Part shown: piece after piece, positions 9,773 to 18,950 of the stretch
How positions within the stretch are numbered: the stretch's first letter is position 1
Layout of the letters: each line of letters starts with the position of its first letter
Source: DAOVXM01 sp963746255
GTDB taxonomy: Bacteria > Chloroflexota > Anaerolineae > Anaerolineales > UBA4823
Assembly: GCA_963746255.1 (NCBI GenBank)
Contig: CAVVAJ010000005.1
Coordinates: 372,001-436,000 of the forward strand
Direction: 5' to 3'
Length of the DNA: 64,000 bases
Notes under the pieces: generated by a model
What the model was told of the DNA's origin: nothing
Seen by the model: the letters and a program-made list of their open reading frames with translations, nothing else
The model's database searches: none
Made by a program: the position numbers and the translations under genes

Positions 9773-10537
9773 CTACAATACGCCAATTTCCTTAAAGATT
9801 TCAACCAACGTTGAGGCGATCTCTTCTTCATCTCCCGTGATCATTGTCGCCCCCTCGCCCACCTCCGGCTGGAACATCCGGCTGATTTCTGGGCCTCCGC
9901 TTGGGTCAAGTTCGGCGACTTCTTGTTCTTCGATCATGGCAGATTTCATTGCCATGCGGACCTTGCTTACGGCTACATAGCGCGGAGGTTCTTCTGCAGC
10001 TTGGATGCCCAGCACGGCGGGGAGCTTGACTTCCATCTCACCAATCAGCCCGCCAGGATACTCTTTCTGCACGATCGCATTTCCGTTGCTCAGTTCGACG
10101 CTCGATACATATCCGATATATGGTACGTTTAGATACTCCGCTAATAATGGTCCCATGGATCCATCTAGGTCATCGTGGGCTTGTACTCCGGTTAAGATCA
10201 GATCGGTTGGGAACTCTTTAATTACTTGGGCAACCGCGCGTGCTAATGCATGATTATTGACGCTATCCTCGAAGTCACCGGTAAGCTTGATTAACTTGTC
10301 GGTACCTTTAGCAGCAGCGGTATATAGAAAATCATCTACTCCTTCCGTGTCTGGAGCAATCACTGTAACAGTTGCTTCACCACGCTCTTTCAGCAATATT
10401 GCTTCTTCGATTGCGTGATCATCGAACTCATTGATGATTAGGCGCAACCATTCCATGTCGAGCGCTTTGCCGTCATCATCAATTTCCAACTCTTCTACTA
10501 AGTCCGGGACTAGCTTGAAAATTGCTGTGATATTCAT
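9773..10537 (-). CDS. etfB: Electron transfer flavoprotein beta subunit
   Basis: 254 aa, the usual length. Typical segments are the start MNITAIFKLVPD, NEFDDHAIEEAILLKE near residue 35, LILTGVQAHDDLDGSMGPLLAEYL near residue 115 (nucleotide-binding loop) and a central PAVLGIQAAEEPPRYV. It pairs with EtfA. It stands between the HdrC/HdrB-like Fe-S protein gene and etfA in the same minus-strand operon. Confidence 0.93.
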   Translation of the reverse strand: MNITAIFKLVPDLVEELEIDDDGKALDMEWLRLIINEFDDHAIEEAILLKERGEATVTVIAPDTEGVDDFLYTAAAKGTDKLIKLTGDFEDSVNNHALARAVAQVIKEFPTDLILTGVQAHDDLDGSMGPLLAEYLNVPYIGYVSSVELSNGNAIVQKEYPGGLIGEMEVKLPAVLGIQAAEEPPRYVAVSKVRMAMKSAMIEEQEVAELDPSGGPEISRMFQPEVGEGATMITGDEEEIASTLVEIFKEIGVL

Positions 10538-10555
10538 GAATTCACCTCTTCAGAA

Positions 10556-11770
10556 TCAATCCGCCTGATCTTCCATTGCTTCATGCAAAAGTTCCACAAT
10601 ATCCCTGACAGCTAAGCTGCTTGCTTCCTGAATCGTCTTCGCGGCATCTTCGAAACGTGGGGCTTCATAAGGACATGCAACCGCGAGCACATCCGCACCA
10701 ACGGCAAGGCTTTCGCGGACACGCCATTCAGTAGTGCGCGTATGAGCCTTTTCCCATTGAAAACCATCCAACCACATCCCGCCGCCACCACCACCGCAGC
10801 ATAAGCTAGTAGAGCGGTTGTGTGCCATTTCCGTCAGCTCCACCCCAGGGATCGCTTGCAGCAGTTCACGCGGCTCTTCATAGACCTCGTTCACTCGACC
10901 TAGATAGCAAGGATCATGGTAAGTCACCCGGACGTTGCCATTATCTTTCAATAACGGTTTGAGGTCGTCGAGGCGTTTCCTCAGAAACTCGGTGTAATGT
11001 TGTACCGGGTATGAGATACCTAACGCTGGGTATTCGTTCTTAATCGCGTTATACGCATGCGGATCCGTGGTTACAATCTGGTTAAACTGGTATTTGCTGA
11101 ACGCTTGACCATTCTTCTCGGCCAACATTTCAAACAAACCGCGTTCCCCCGCCAACCGCTGCGAGTCACCATCGCTGGTCTCTTCTGGACCCAATATGCC
11201 GAAATCTATCCCGAGTGCATTCAATATCTCAGCAAAAGCTTTTGTGGTTTTCTGGATTCGCGGGTGGTATGAGGCGTAATCACCAACAAACCAGAGTACA
11301 TCTACGGGACGTTTTGCCTCACGAAGGATCGTAATTTCTGGCTCAAAACCTTTGGTCCACAATGCGCGTTTTCTTGGTGATTCGCCAAGCGGATTTCCAT
11401 AACGCTGGGAGTTCATCAAGGCGTCCTGCAGTTCATTAGGAACGTTTCCAGCCAATAGTAGTTCTTCTTTTGCCCGGGTCATTAACCCGGGTGTCACAGG
11501 GATTTTTTGAGGGCAAATCTCTGTACAGGCATAGCATGATATGCACATCCAGACAGTGTCATTTGACAGCACTTTATCAAATAACTCGGCGCGCAGAAAG
11601 GAAATCATTTTGCCAGGGGGCATGGTCATCAGATATCCGTATGGACATACACCGCTGCACGAGGCGCACTGAATACAGTTTTTGAATCGTTCCCCATCTT
11701 GTACTTCAAACAGACTGGTATAAAATGATCGGCTGAACTCTAATGCTTGTTTTGCTTGGTTAACTGCCAT
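10556..11770 (-). CDS. Soluble HdrC/HdrB-like Fe-S oxidoreductase, paralogue of the EMO-like C-terminus
   Basis: 404 aa, no membrane segment. Two N-terminal 4Fe-4S motifs (CIQCASCSGVCP, CISCYACTEICP) are followed by a long region clearly homologous to the C-terminal half of the 675-aa membrane protein in this operon (shared WFVGDYASY, GLFEMLAEKN, TTDPH-YN-IKNEY). As there, the first CCG motif lacks its cysteines (GPEETSDGD) and the second is intact (HDPCYLGRVNE, LCCGGGGGG). It starts the operon with a strong ribosome site (aggaggtgccgtt before ATG). It probably shuttles electrons between Etf and a second partner; the exact role is unknown. Confidence 0.85.
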   Translation of the reverse strand: MAVNQAKQALEFSRSFYTSLFEVQDGERFKNCIQCASCSGVCPYGYLMTMPPGKMISFLRAELFDKVLSNDTVWMCISCYACTEICPQKIPVTPGLMTRAKEELLLAGNVPNELQDALMNSQRYGNPLGESPRKRALWTKGFEPEITILREAKRPVDVLWFVGDYASYHPRIQKTTKAFAEILNALGIDFGILGPEETSDGDSQRLAGERGLFEMLAEKNGQAFSKYQFNQIVTTDPHAYNAIKNEYPALGISYPVQHYTEFLRKRLDDLKPLLKDNGNVRVTYHDPCYLGRVNEVYEEPRELLQAIPGVELTEMAHNRSTSLCCGGGGGGMWLDGFQWEKAHTRTTEWRVRESLAVGADVLAVACPYEAPRFEDAAKTIQEASSLAVRDIVELLHEAMEDQAD

Positions 11771-12187
11771 AACGGCACCTCCTGCCTATCTGTGGTTAAT
11801 CAGCGGGTGCTCTGTATCAAATTTGGAGGGTGGGTGAAGGGCGTCCTCCAATGTTTTCCATCCGTTCACGATCCACGCCAATGTAAGGAATCCGTTCCCT
11901 ACATTAGTTAAGTATGAGATTTATGCATTACCAGGTATAGTAACAAACAGCATAATGGCCAATTGACGAAAGTTACTTGCTGGATTACACATAACTTGTG
12001 AAAAATATTACAAATAACTTCAGAGATTTATCAGCTCAATTTGATGCTTCAACATTCATGAATTTGAACGGTAGTTGTGATATATCAAATAGCTGGCCAG
12101 CCATCGAAATTGGATAGGTATCTCGATATTACAGTCACCAGGATTATTTCGATTACAATAATCCATATATCATTTTGGGAAAGGCAA
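11771..12187. other. Divergent intergenic region between the redox operon and transketolase
   Basis: About 417 bp without a convincing gene. It must hold the promoters for the minus-strand redox operon and the plus-strand tkt-zwf pair. I see one inverted repeat (listed separately) and a TATAGT near 11936 without a clear partner hexamer at the right distance. The rest is AT-rich and featureless to my reading. Confidence 0.6.
11880..11905. repeat. Inverted repeat upstream of the redox operon
   Basis: Two 11-base arms (aatgtaaggaa and ttccctacatt) pair over ten of eleven positions around a four-base loop tccg. It lies about 110 bp upstream of the first redox gene and 280 bp upstream of tkt. There is no T-run on either side, so it looks more like an operator or a leader hairpin than a terminator. 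Confidence 0.45.
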
Positions 12188-14194
12188 ATGAATAACAATT
12201 CAGAATCTCAAGAACTAGCAATAAACACCATCCGGTTTTTATCAGCCGATGCCGTGCAGCACGCGAACTCTGGTCATCCAGGATTACCGATGGGAGATGC
12301 TGCAATCGCTTTCGCGATTTGGAGCGAATACTTACGCCACAATCCAAAGGATCCGAAATGGCCTGGGCGGGATCGCTTTATCCTTTCCGGAGGTCATGGA
12401 TCGATGTTGTTGTATAGCTTGTTGTATCTGACAGGTTACGGCCTTACTTTAGAAGAGCTAAAGAATTTCCGTCAATGGGGCAGCCGAACACCAGGTCATC
12501 CAGAGTATGGTCTCACACCAGGAGTAGAAACAACCACCGGTCCTTTAGGACAGGGTTTCGCAAATGGGGTGGGGATGGCAATTGCTGCCACTCACCTGGC
12601 TGATGAATTTAATCGCCCAGGATTTGATCTCATTGACCCCTATATCTATACGATTGTCACAGATGGGGATTTAATGGAAGGTGTTGCCTCGGAAGCGGCA
12701 TCCCTGGCTGGTCATTTGAAGCTAAAACAGCTCATTTATTTTTACGATGATAACCGTATTTCCATCGAGGGCAGCACCGAGATAGCATTCACCGAAGATC
12801 GTGAAGCGCGATTTAAGGCTTATGGTTGGCATGTTAGCAATGTGAAGGATGGCAATAATCTTGCTGAGATCTCACAAGCCATTCGTGGCGCACAGGAAGA
12901 TCCACGCCCTTCATTGATTATATGCCGAACAACCATTGGTTATGGTTTGCCTACCAGACAGGGTACGCCTCAAGCTCATGGGGAACCACCAGGCGAAGAT
13001 GAACTTGCTGCCGCAAAACGCAGCCTTGGATGGCCAGTTGAAGATAAATTCTACATCCCCGAAGAAGTACTTGATTTTTTCCGCCAGGCAATTAATCGCG
13101 GAGAAAAACTAGAGCGTGAATGGGAAGAGCTATTTAAGGTGTACCAAGCTGCTTTCCCTGACCTTGCTGTTGAGTTCCTACGACGAATCTCGGCTGAATT
13201 ACCTCCCGATTGGGATAGTGGTTTAAAGTTATATCCTGCTGATACTAAGGGAATGGCTAGCCGGGCGGCTTCTGGGAAAGCGATTAACGCGTTAGCTGCC
13301 AAGCTGCCCGAGCTGATTGGCGGCTCTGCGGACCTTGCACCTTCAACCAAGACGTGGATTGACGGGAGTCCCGCATTTCAGAAAGGATCACCAGAAGGAC
13401 GAAATCTTCATTTCGGTGTTCGTGAAAATGCGATGGGCTCGATCGTGAATGGTATGGCCATATTTGGGGGTCTAATCCCGTATGGAGGTACATTCCTGGT
13501 ATTCTCGGATTATATGCGCCCGGCAATCAGGCTTTCGGCACTGTCCCATTTTCCAAGCATCTGGGTCTTTACTCATGATAGCGTAGGGGTTGGGGAAGAC
13601 GGACCAACACATCAGCCTGTCGAACACCTTGCTGCCCTCAGGGCAATTCCAAACCTGGTAGTGCTGCGTCCTGGAGACGCAAACGAGGTAAACGAGGCGT
13701 GGAAAGTGGCAATAACACGTCGAGACGGACCGACAGCACTGATTCTCTCCCGGCAAAACATGCCGACACTCGATCGCAGCATCTATCCTGCCGCGAGCGA
13801 ATTAAAACGCGGTGCCTATGTGCTGGCGGATATGGGGGAGAGTGAACCACAGATCATTTTGATGGCGTCTGGAACCGAGGTCGGTCTGGCTCTAAATGCA
13901 GCTGGCCTACTGGCCGCTGAAGGCGTCAACACACGCGTTGTCTCATTCCCGAGCTGGGAATTATTTGCAGAGCAAGACGAGGGGTATCAAGAGTTAGTCT
14001 TTCCCAAATCTGTCAAGGTCCGTTTGGCGATTGAAGCTGGTGTAAGTGATGGGTGGTACCGCTGGGTTGGCTGCGATGGTGGTACAGTTACAGTGGATCA
14101 ATTTGGCGCCTCAGCTCCCGCCAACGTAGTTTACGAAAAATTAGGATTGACAGTGGAGAATATCGTAAAACAAGCGCGCCAACTATTGGGCTGA
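12188..14194 (+). CDS. tkt: Transketolase
   Basis: 668 aa. Start chosen at the ATG after gggaaaggcaa; upstream in-frame codons lack a ribosome site and family similarity begins here. Thiamine-diphosphate motif GDGDLMEGVASEAASLAGHL near residue 150 (GDG to the following helix), N-terminal SADAVQHANSGHPGLPMG, HGSMLLYS, and in the pyrimidine domain the activating Glu in FGVRENAMGSIVNGMA and FTHDSVGVGEDGPTHQPVEHL. It transfers two-carbon ketol units in the non-oxidative pentose phosphate pathway. It is followed by zwf, so the two probably serve one pathway. Confidence 0.95.
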   Translation: MNNNSESQELAINTIRFLSADAVQHANSGHPGLPMGDAAIAFAIWSEYLRHNPKDPKWPGRDRFILSGGHGSMLLYSLLYLTGYGLTLEELKNFRQWGSRTPGHPEYGLTPGVETTTGPLGQGFANGVGMAIAATHLADEFNRPGFDLIDPYIYTIVTDGDLMEGVASEAASLAGHLKLKQLIYFYDDNRISIEGSTEIAFTEDREARFKAYGWHVSNVKDGNNLAEISQAIRGAQEDPRPSLIICRTTIGYGLPTRQGTPQAHGEPPGEDELAAAKRSLGWPVEDKFYIPEEVLDFFRQAINRGEKLEREWEELFKVYQAAFPDLAVEFLRRISAELPPDWDSGLKLYPADTKGMASRAASGKAINALAAKLPELIGGSADLAPSTKTWIDGSPAFQKGSPEGRNLHFGVRENAMGSIVNGMAIFGGLIPYGGTFLVFSDYMRPAIRLSALSHFPSIWVFTHDSVGVGEDGPTHQPVEHLAALRAIPNLVVLRPGDANEVNEAWKVAITRRDGPTALILSRQNMPTLDRSIYPAASELKRGAYVLADMGESEPQIILMASGTEVGLALNAAGLLAAEGVNTRVVSFPSWELFAEQDEGYQELVFPKSVKVRLAIEAGVSDGWYRWVGCDGGTVTVDQFGASAPANVVYEKLGLTVENIVKQARQLLG

Positions 14195-14233
14195 TTCATA
14201 TAGTATGTCGAAGGAAGTAAATGTTCGATTATA

Positions 14234-14251
14234 TGTGAACGTTCGCTCACA
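14234..14251. promoter_or_regulatory. Operator-like palindrome upstream of zwf
   Basis: TGTGAACGTTCGCTCACA is a near-perfect 18-bp palindrome: TGTGA and TCACA arms with CG/CG inside. It sits 43 bp before the zwf start and 40 bp after the tkt stop. The arms resemble CRP/FNR-family half-sites, but the spacing is eight bases rather than the six of classical CRP sites. Binding protein unknown. Confidence 0.5.
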
Positions 14252-14293
14252 AAGATAATTCACCATTAGTGTACCAAAAGTGATTATAAAAAT

Positions 14294-15781
14294 ATGGACA
14301 CAATAAATAATCAACTGCGAACCGCGATAGTGATCTTTGGCGTGACGGGTGACCTGACTGCGAGGAAGCTGATACCGGCATTGTATGAACTTCACATCGC
14401 TGGGAAATTGCCGGACGATTTGCTGGTTATTGGTTTCGCCCGCCGTGATTGGAGTGATGATGCGATGCGCTCACATCTACAAGAAGGAGTCCAGGCTTAC
14501 GCACGCACTCTGCCGATTGACGATTCCACATTAGGTGACCTACTTTCACGTATGAGATACGTACATTCGACATTCGACGAGCTTGATGGTTACCAGCGGT
14601 TAAACAAGTTATTACGTGAATTAAACGCTGGAAACAGGTTGTATTATCTAGCCGCGCCGCCACAGGCGTATCCGGTCGTCGTTGAAAGAATTGGAGAGGC
14701 ATGTCTGGCAGAATATCCCCAAGGATGGACACGGATCGTCGTTGAAAAACCCTATGGCAATGACTTAAAATCAGCTGAATTTCTTGATAAAGTCGTACAT
14801 GATGTCTTCAATGAAAACCAGGTCTACCGAATTGACCATTATTTGGGGAAGGAAACAGTCCAAAATATTTTGGTATTTCGCTTTGCGAACGGCATATTCG
14901 AACCCCTATGGAACCGTCTTAATGTAGACCATGTCCAGATTACTGTAGCTGAAGAAGTTGGCATTGGCAGTCGCGCGGGATACTATGATAAGACCGGAGT
15001 AATCCGCGACATGTTTCAAAATCATATCTTGCAGCTGCTCGCGCTAACCGCCATGGAGGCCCCGGTGGCATTTACTGCCGATGCGGTACGCGACGAAAAA
15101 CTGAAAATACTGCGCTCATTAAGACCGATAGTGGGTGACGAAGCGTTCAGGCAGACATATCGTGCCCAATATGTATCTGGATGGGTGAATGGGAAGCGGG
15201 TTGTTGGCTATAAAGAGGAGCAGGGAGTACCGCAAGATTCGATTACCGAAACTTACCTTGCCGCCCGATTACACGTCGATAATTGGCGCTGGGCAGGAGT
15301 ACCATTTTACATACGCTCTGGGAAGAGGCTGCCGCGCCGGTTAACTGAAATTGCTGTCCATTTCAAGCAAGTTCCGCTCCCCCTTTTTGGTTGGAAAAAT
15401 ATGGCTGGTGCGGCACCAAATATATTAGCCATCAATATTCAACCGGATGAGGGCATAACGCTCAGTTTCGGCGCTAAATCCCCTGGCCCGGAAAACCAAA
15501 TTGCACCGGTAAAAATGCAATTCGATTACGTAGAAACCTTCGGTGCAGAACCCCCGGAAGCATATGAACGGCTGCTGCTGGATAGCTTGGCAGGGGATGC
15601 AACATTGTTCACTAGGACTGATGAGGTGCATGCCGCATGGAAGTTTGTTACTGATATCCTCAATGGGTGGGAGCAAAACCCACCAAAGAACTTACCTGTC
15701 TATGAATCCGGGACCTGGGGACCACCCGGAGCTGATGATTTTATCCAGCAGGATATACGTCACAATTGGCTCGCCCCCTGA
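14294..15781 (+). CDS. zwf: Glucose-6-phosphate 1-dehydrogenase
   Basis: 495 aa. NADP-binding Rossmann motif IFGVTGDLTARKLIPALYEL at residue 13, the active-site signature YRIDHYLGKETVQN near residue 178, and EKPYGND just before it. The C-terminal half contains YIRSGKRLPRR and the GDATLFTRTDEV segment. It catalyses the first step of the oxidative pentose phosphate pathway. It lies 100 bp downstream of tkt, with a palindrome between them that could give it separate control. Confidence 0.96.
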   Translation: MDTINNQLRTAIVIFGVTGDLTARKLIPALYELHIAGKLPDDLLVIGFARRDWSDDAMRSHLQEGVQAYARTLPIDDSTLGDLLSRMRYVHSTFDELDGYQRLNKLLRELNAGNRLYYLAAPPQAYPVVVERIGEACLAEYPQGWTRIVVEKPYGNDLKSAEFLDKVVHDVFNENQVYRIDHYLGKETVQNILVFRFANGIFEPLWNRLNVDHVQITVAEEVGIGSRAGYYDKTGVIRDMFQNHILQLLALTAMEAPVAFTADAVRDEKLKILRSLRPIVGDEAFRQTYRAQYVSGWVNGKRVVGYKEEQGVPQDSITETYLAARLHVDNWRWAGVPFYIRSGKRLPRRLTEIAVHFKQVPLPLFGWKNMAGAAPNILAINIQPDEGITLSFGAKSPGPENQIAPVKMQFDYVETFGAEPPEAYERLLLDSLAGDATLFTRTDEVHAAWKFVTDILNGWEQNPPKNLPVYESGTWGPPGADDFIQQDIRHNWLAP

Positions 15782-15811
15782 TCTCTGGCGCACTTGGCGA
15801 TGTTGCCGGTC

Positions 15812-17116
15812 TCATACCTCCCCGTGTAAAAGCCCTAATAACCGATCTAAAACCTGCTCACCATGTAGCCGCAATGCGCTGTGTTCGTATTGATTTGTTA
15901 TCCAGGGTCTTAGGGATCCAACTTGGGCAGCAGTCTCCTCCGAAAACTGTCGTTCAACATACATATCCTCATAGTAAATCGCAGCAGCACAAGGAACGCG
16001 GTTCTTTACCAAAACTGCGGGGTCATATAGAACTGGCCAATCCTCGTATTTTGCTAGTATATCTGCCGCAGACCGAAGTGGTTTCAACTGCCCATATTCG
16101 CTGAATATCCAAGGATAAATCATCTCACCTGTAAAATTGAAATGACCGTTTGACTTGATGGTGAATTCTGGAAATTCTGCTAGGATTCTTTCAGCTGACC
16201 AATTTGAAGCGAATCCCTGGCAGTAGATTGCCTCGTGCAGGAGGGCATAGATCGGATTTGTATCGAAAGTAAGAAAGTTCTGCAAGGCATTCAAAAACGG
16301 GTAACTCAATTCAGAATCTGAATAGCCTTGAACGAATGCGCCCTCAAGCATGTAATGCACCTGCTCGAAGCCATTTTCCATCCCAAAAGCAATCCCCAAT
16401 TGTTGAAGTCGCCGAGGAGTTAGCATATCGCCATTTGGGAGATACACCTTGTTGCCCATGAGATGATCTACAATTCTTTGTACGAGGCGTTCGTCGTTTG
16501 GGTAACGCAAAAAATATTCGTGATTTCTATGGATAACTCGGTTGTAAGTTTTCCGGTAGATTTCATCGGGATGCAAATTTAGCGCGGGTAACCCGCCTGT
16601 AATCATAACTTCACTCAACCCATGTGGGGCTGAAGACAAGTAGTGCAAGGCACAAAACCCACCATAACTTTGACCAAGAACGCTCCAAGATTGGTCATTT
16701 CCAAGTAATTCCTTACGGATTACCTCCAGATCTTGCACAATGGAATCTGCCCGAAAGAGGGATAGATATTTTGCTTGGGACTCTGCGGTCGGAAAAGCCC
16801 TAAGAGTTTGATTTAGCACCGGGGTGCTCATGCCTGTACCGTGTTGGTCAAGCAGCAGAACGCGGTAGTCCTGCAAAGCTCGCTTTAACCAACCACTATT
16901 GAGCTCTGGTCTGGGTGATGGAAAGCCTGGTCCGCCTTGCAGATACACTACCCATGGTAATGTTTTATTTTCTTTCTCTGGTGCAACGATCTCACGCGCA
17001 AAAATATTTATTTTGGCTCCTTTTAGATCGGAATGATCCAAAGGGACCACAAATTCGTGCCCAATAATTACCAGTCCAGGGATACGTACAATTTGCTTTT
17101 TCACTAGTAATCTCAC
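15812..17116 (-). CDS. Alpha/beta-hydrolase of peptidase family S33, prolyl aminopeptidase-like
   Basis: 434 aa. Oxyanion-hole segment YLQGGPGFPSPRPE near residue 60, LLLDQHGTGMSTP, and the nucleophile elbow GQSYGGFCALHYL (Ser near residue 148). The length matches the longer class of proline iminopeptidases. These release N-terminal proline, or hydroxyproline, from peptides in the cytoplasm. It follows the proline-racemase-family gene by only one base, which supports a shared role in using proline-rich peptides. Exact specificity is not certain. Confidence 0.8.
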   Translation of the reverse strand: MRLLVKKQIVRIPGLVIIGHEFVVPLDHSDLKGAKINIFAREIVAPEKENKTLPWVVYLQGGPGFPSPRPELNSGWLKRALQDYRVLLLDQHGTGMSTPVLNQTLRAFPTAESQAKYLSLFRADSIVQDLEVIRKELLGNDQSWSVLGQSYGGFCALHYLSSAPHGLSEVMITGGLPALNLHPDEIYRKTYNRVIHRNHEYFLRYPNDERLVQRIVDHLMGNKVYLPNGDMLTPRRLQQLGIAFGMENGFEQVHYMLEGAFVQGYSDSELSYPFLNALQNFLTFDTNPIYALLHEAIYCQGFASNWSAERILAEFPEFTIKSNGHFNFTGEMIYPWIFSEYGQLKPLRSAADILAKYEDWPVLYDPAVLVKNRVPCAAAIYYEDMYVERQFSEETAAQVGSLRPWITNQYEHSALRLHGEQVLDRLLGLLHGEV

Positions 17117-17117
17117 T

Positions 17118-18152
17118 CTATCTTAGTAGAAATCCATTTTGGAGAGGATCAGTAGGGTCAAAAAACCATTCATTTCGCCCAGTGATATAGGCTGATCCGG
17201 TAATTTTGGGGATCACTGCGTCGATGCCAGGGAGCTCTGTTATCTCGGTGATTTCACCTGTAAAACATGTGCCCAGCAAACTCTCTACGGTAAAGGGTTG
17301 GTTGAGATTTAACTCACCGCGTGCATGATGAATCGCTGCACGCGCGCTTAAGCCAGTACCTGTGGGGCAGCGATCCACTTCTCCATCTGCAAAAATGCAG
17401 ACATTTCGGCTGTGATGGTTAGGATCTTGTGGTTCACTCACAAATATCGTGCCATACAAGAAGCTGAGATCTTCTTCGAAAGGATGAGTGATACGGGCGC
17501 AAGCCATAACGGCGCGTTTTATTGACATTCCTACTTCAATCAAGTCACGGAAATTATCTGGGGTTAATGACAGCCCTACGTGTTCCGCTTGAACGAAGGC
17601 ATAAAATGCTCCGCCAAAAGCTATGTCGTATGAAATCGTGCCGATACCATCAACTTCCAGGGATTGGTCTAAACAGTAGACAAAAGATGGCACATTCAAG
17701 AAAGATACTTCTGTCACAATACCAGCATGAAAGTGAGGTACTGCAGTGACACGACCTGCTGGTGTGTCCAAACGCAGCATAGGATCACTTTCAGTGTGCT
17801 GATGCATTCCGGTATCAAACAGCACCTTTGTTACCCCGATAATCCCATGCCCGCACATCGTGCTGAAGCCCTCATTGTGAAGAAATAGGATCCCATACGT
17901 TCCATCCGGTGTAACAGGTTCTGTTAAGATACAGCCGTACATGTCAGCATGACCCCGCGGTTCCCACATTAGAGCAGTTCTTATATGATCATAATGTTTG
18001 CGGGCATAGTTTCTTTTTTCAAGAATGGTCTTTCCAATTAATTCGGGGAAACCACTTGTTATGACCCGTAGAGGCTCCCCCGCCGTGTGAGCATCAACGC
18101 TGGTAATTCTTAACCAATTCTCTGGAGGCTGCCATAATTCTGAGGGATGCAT
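17118..18152 (-). CDS. Proline racemase superfamily, probable trans-3-hydroxy-L-proline dehydratase
   Basis: 344 aa. Start chosen at the ATG preceded by aaggaag, which also avoids overlap with the upstream gene. The first catalytic motif FSTMCGHGIIG keeps its Cys. The second motif reads DRCPTGTGLSAR: the residue at the usual second catalytic Cys position (family DRSPCGTG) is Thr. Known family biochemistry assigns Cys/Cys to racemases and epimerases and Cys/Thr to trans-3-hydroxyproline dehydratases, so the latter is favoured. It is in an operon with the S33 peptidase. Confidence 0.75.
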   Translation of the reverse strand: MHPSELWQPPENWLRITSVDAHTAGEPLRVITSGFPELIGKTILEKRNYARKHYDHIRTALMWEPRGHADMYGCILTEPVTPDGTYGILFLHNEGFSTMCGHGIIGVTKVLFDTGMHQHTESDPMLRLDTPAGRVTAVPHFHAGIVTEVSFLNVPSFVYCLDQSLEVDGIGTISYDIAFGGAFYAFVQAEHVGLSLTPDNFRDLIEVGMSIKRAVMACARITHPFEEDLSFLYGTIFVSEPQDPNHHSRNVCIFADGEVDRCPTGTGLSARAAIHHARGELNLNQPFTVESLLGTCFTGEITEITELPGIDAVIPKITGSAYITGRNEWFFDPTDPLQNGFLLR

Positions 18153-18162
18153 TCGAACTTCC

Positions 18163-18747
18163 TTATAACTTTGAACGGCAATTTGGACAGAATACCTCAG
18201 TATCATTGATCACAAACCCGCATTTTGGGCATGTATCGGGTTGGACTCGCCCTAGTGGTGCACCGCAAGCCACACAGTTGGGTTCGCCAACCGGGTTAGC
18301 CACCTGGCAATATTCGCACTCCACACGTTTCAAGCGCTCAGATAGCTCGAAAGATGCTCCGGCTGCATCGGCCACCTGCTCGATTACCTCCCATATTTGG
18401 TCAGTGAGCTGCATATGATCTATATCCTGTGCGATATCGTCAATTCTGTGCAGCAGATTCCAAGGGTTTCGCCATGTATACAGTAGGGACATACCTAGGC
18501 TAGCAGCAACACCCATCCAAGACTGCTTACCAATTTGTACTGCGACTCCGTCGCTTACCTTCTCCAAGCTTACCGTAACAGCCGTATCACCACCTGATTT
18601 TTTCCAATCATGTGTCGCGACCTGTACAATAACGTTGTCACCACGTCCAAATTGCTGAGCTCTGAGGTTCCCCCGGTTGAAGTTCGCAATCAGAGCACGT
18701 GCAAAATGCTTTGGGGTTATGTCTCCATGGAAGATTTTTGGCTGCAT
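18163..18747 (-). CDS. Zinc-ribbon protein of unknown function
   Basis: 194 aa from the ATG preceded by aaaggagaacggc; a longer in-frame start 84 bp upstream has no such site. The N-terminal two thirds (from MQPKIFHGDITPKHFARAL) form an alpha/beta domain I do not recognise. The C-terminus has two zinc ribbons, CEYCQVANPVGEPNCVACG and CPKCGFVINDTEVFCPNC. A hydrophobic stretch WMGVAASLGMSLLYTW could be a membrane contact. It lies just upstream of the hydroxyproline-dehydratase-like gene and may share its transcript. Confidence 0.65.
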   Translation of the reverse strand: MQPKIFHGDITPKHFARALIANFNRGNLRAQQFGRGDNVIVQVATHDWKKSGGDTAVTVSLEKVSDGVAVQIGKQSWMGVAASLGMSLLYTWRNPWNLLHRIDDIAQDIDHMQLTDQIWEVIEQVADAAGASFELSERLKRVECEYCQVANPVGEPNCVACGAPLGRVQPDTCPKCGFVINDTEVFCPNCRSKL

Positions 18748-18950
18748 GCCGTTCTCCTTTTGCCAATTTGTTTCGAGTAGAGTATTAAGATAATAGTTGG
18801 AGGCTGATACAAAGGTTTCGTTATTCATCAATTATGTTGGCTTAGGCCAAAAATACAATCCGGTCAGAGGGAATTTAACCAAGGTGTTTACTTATGTACC
18901 GCTTATTCTGCCACTAACTTACGTGGATTATAATCTGCGGTGTGGTAAAA

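Noticed and set aside
11990..12025. CRP-like site (ttgtgaaaaatattacaa) upstream of tkt
   Set aside because: Only four bases per arm match and the region is AT-rich, so chance is a sufficient explanation.
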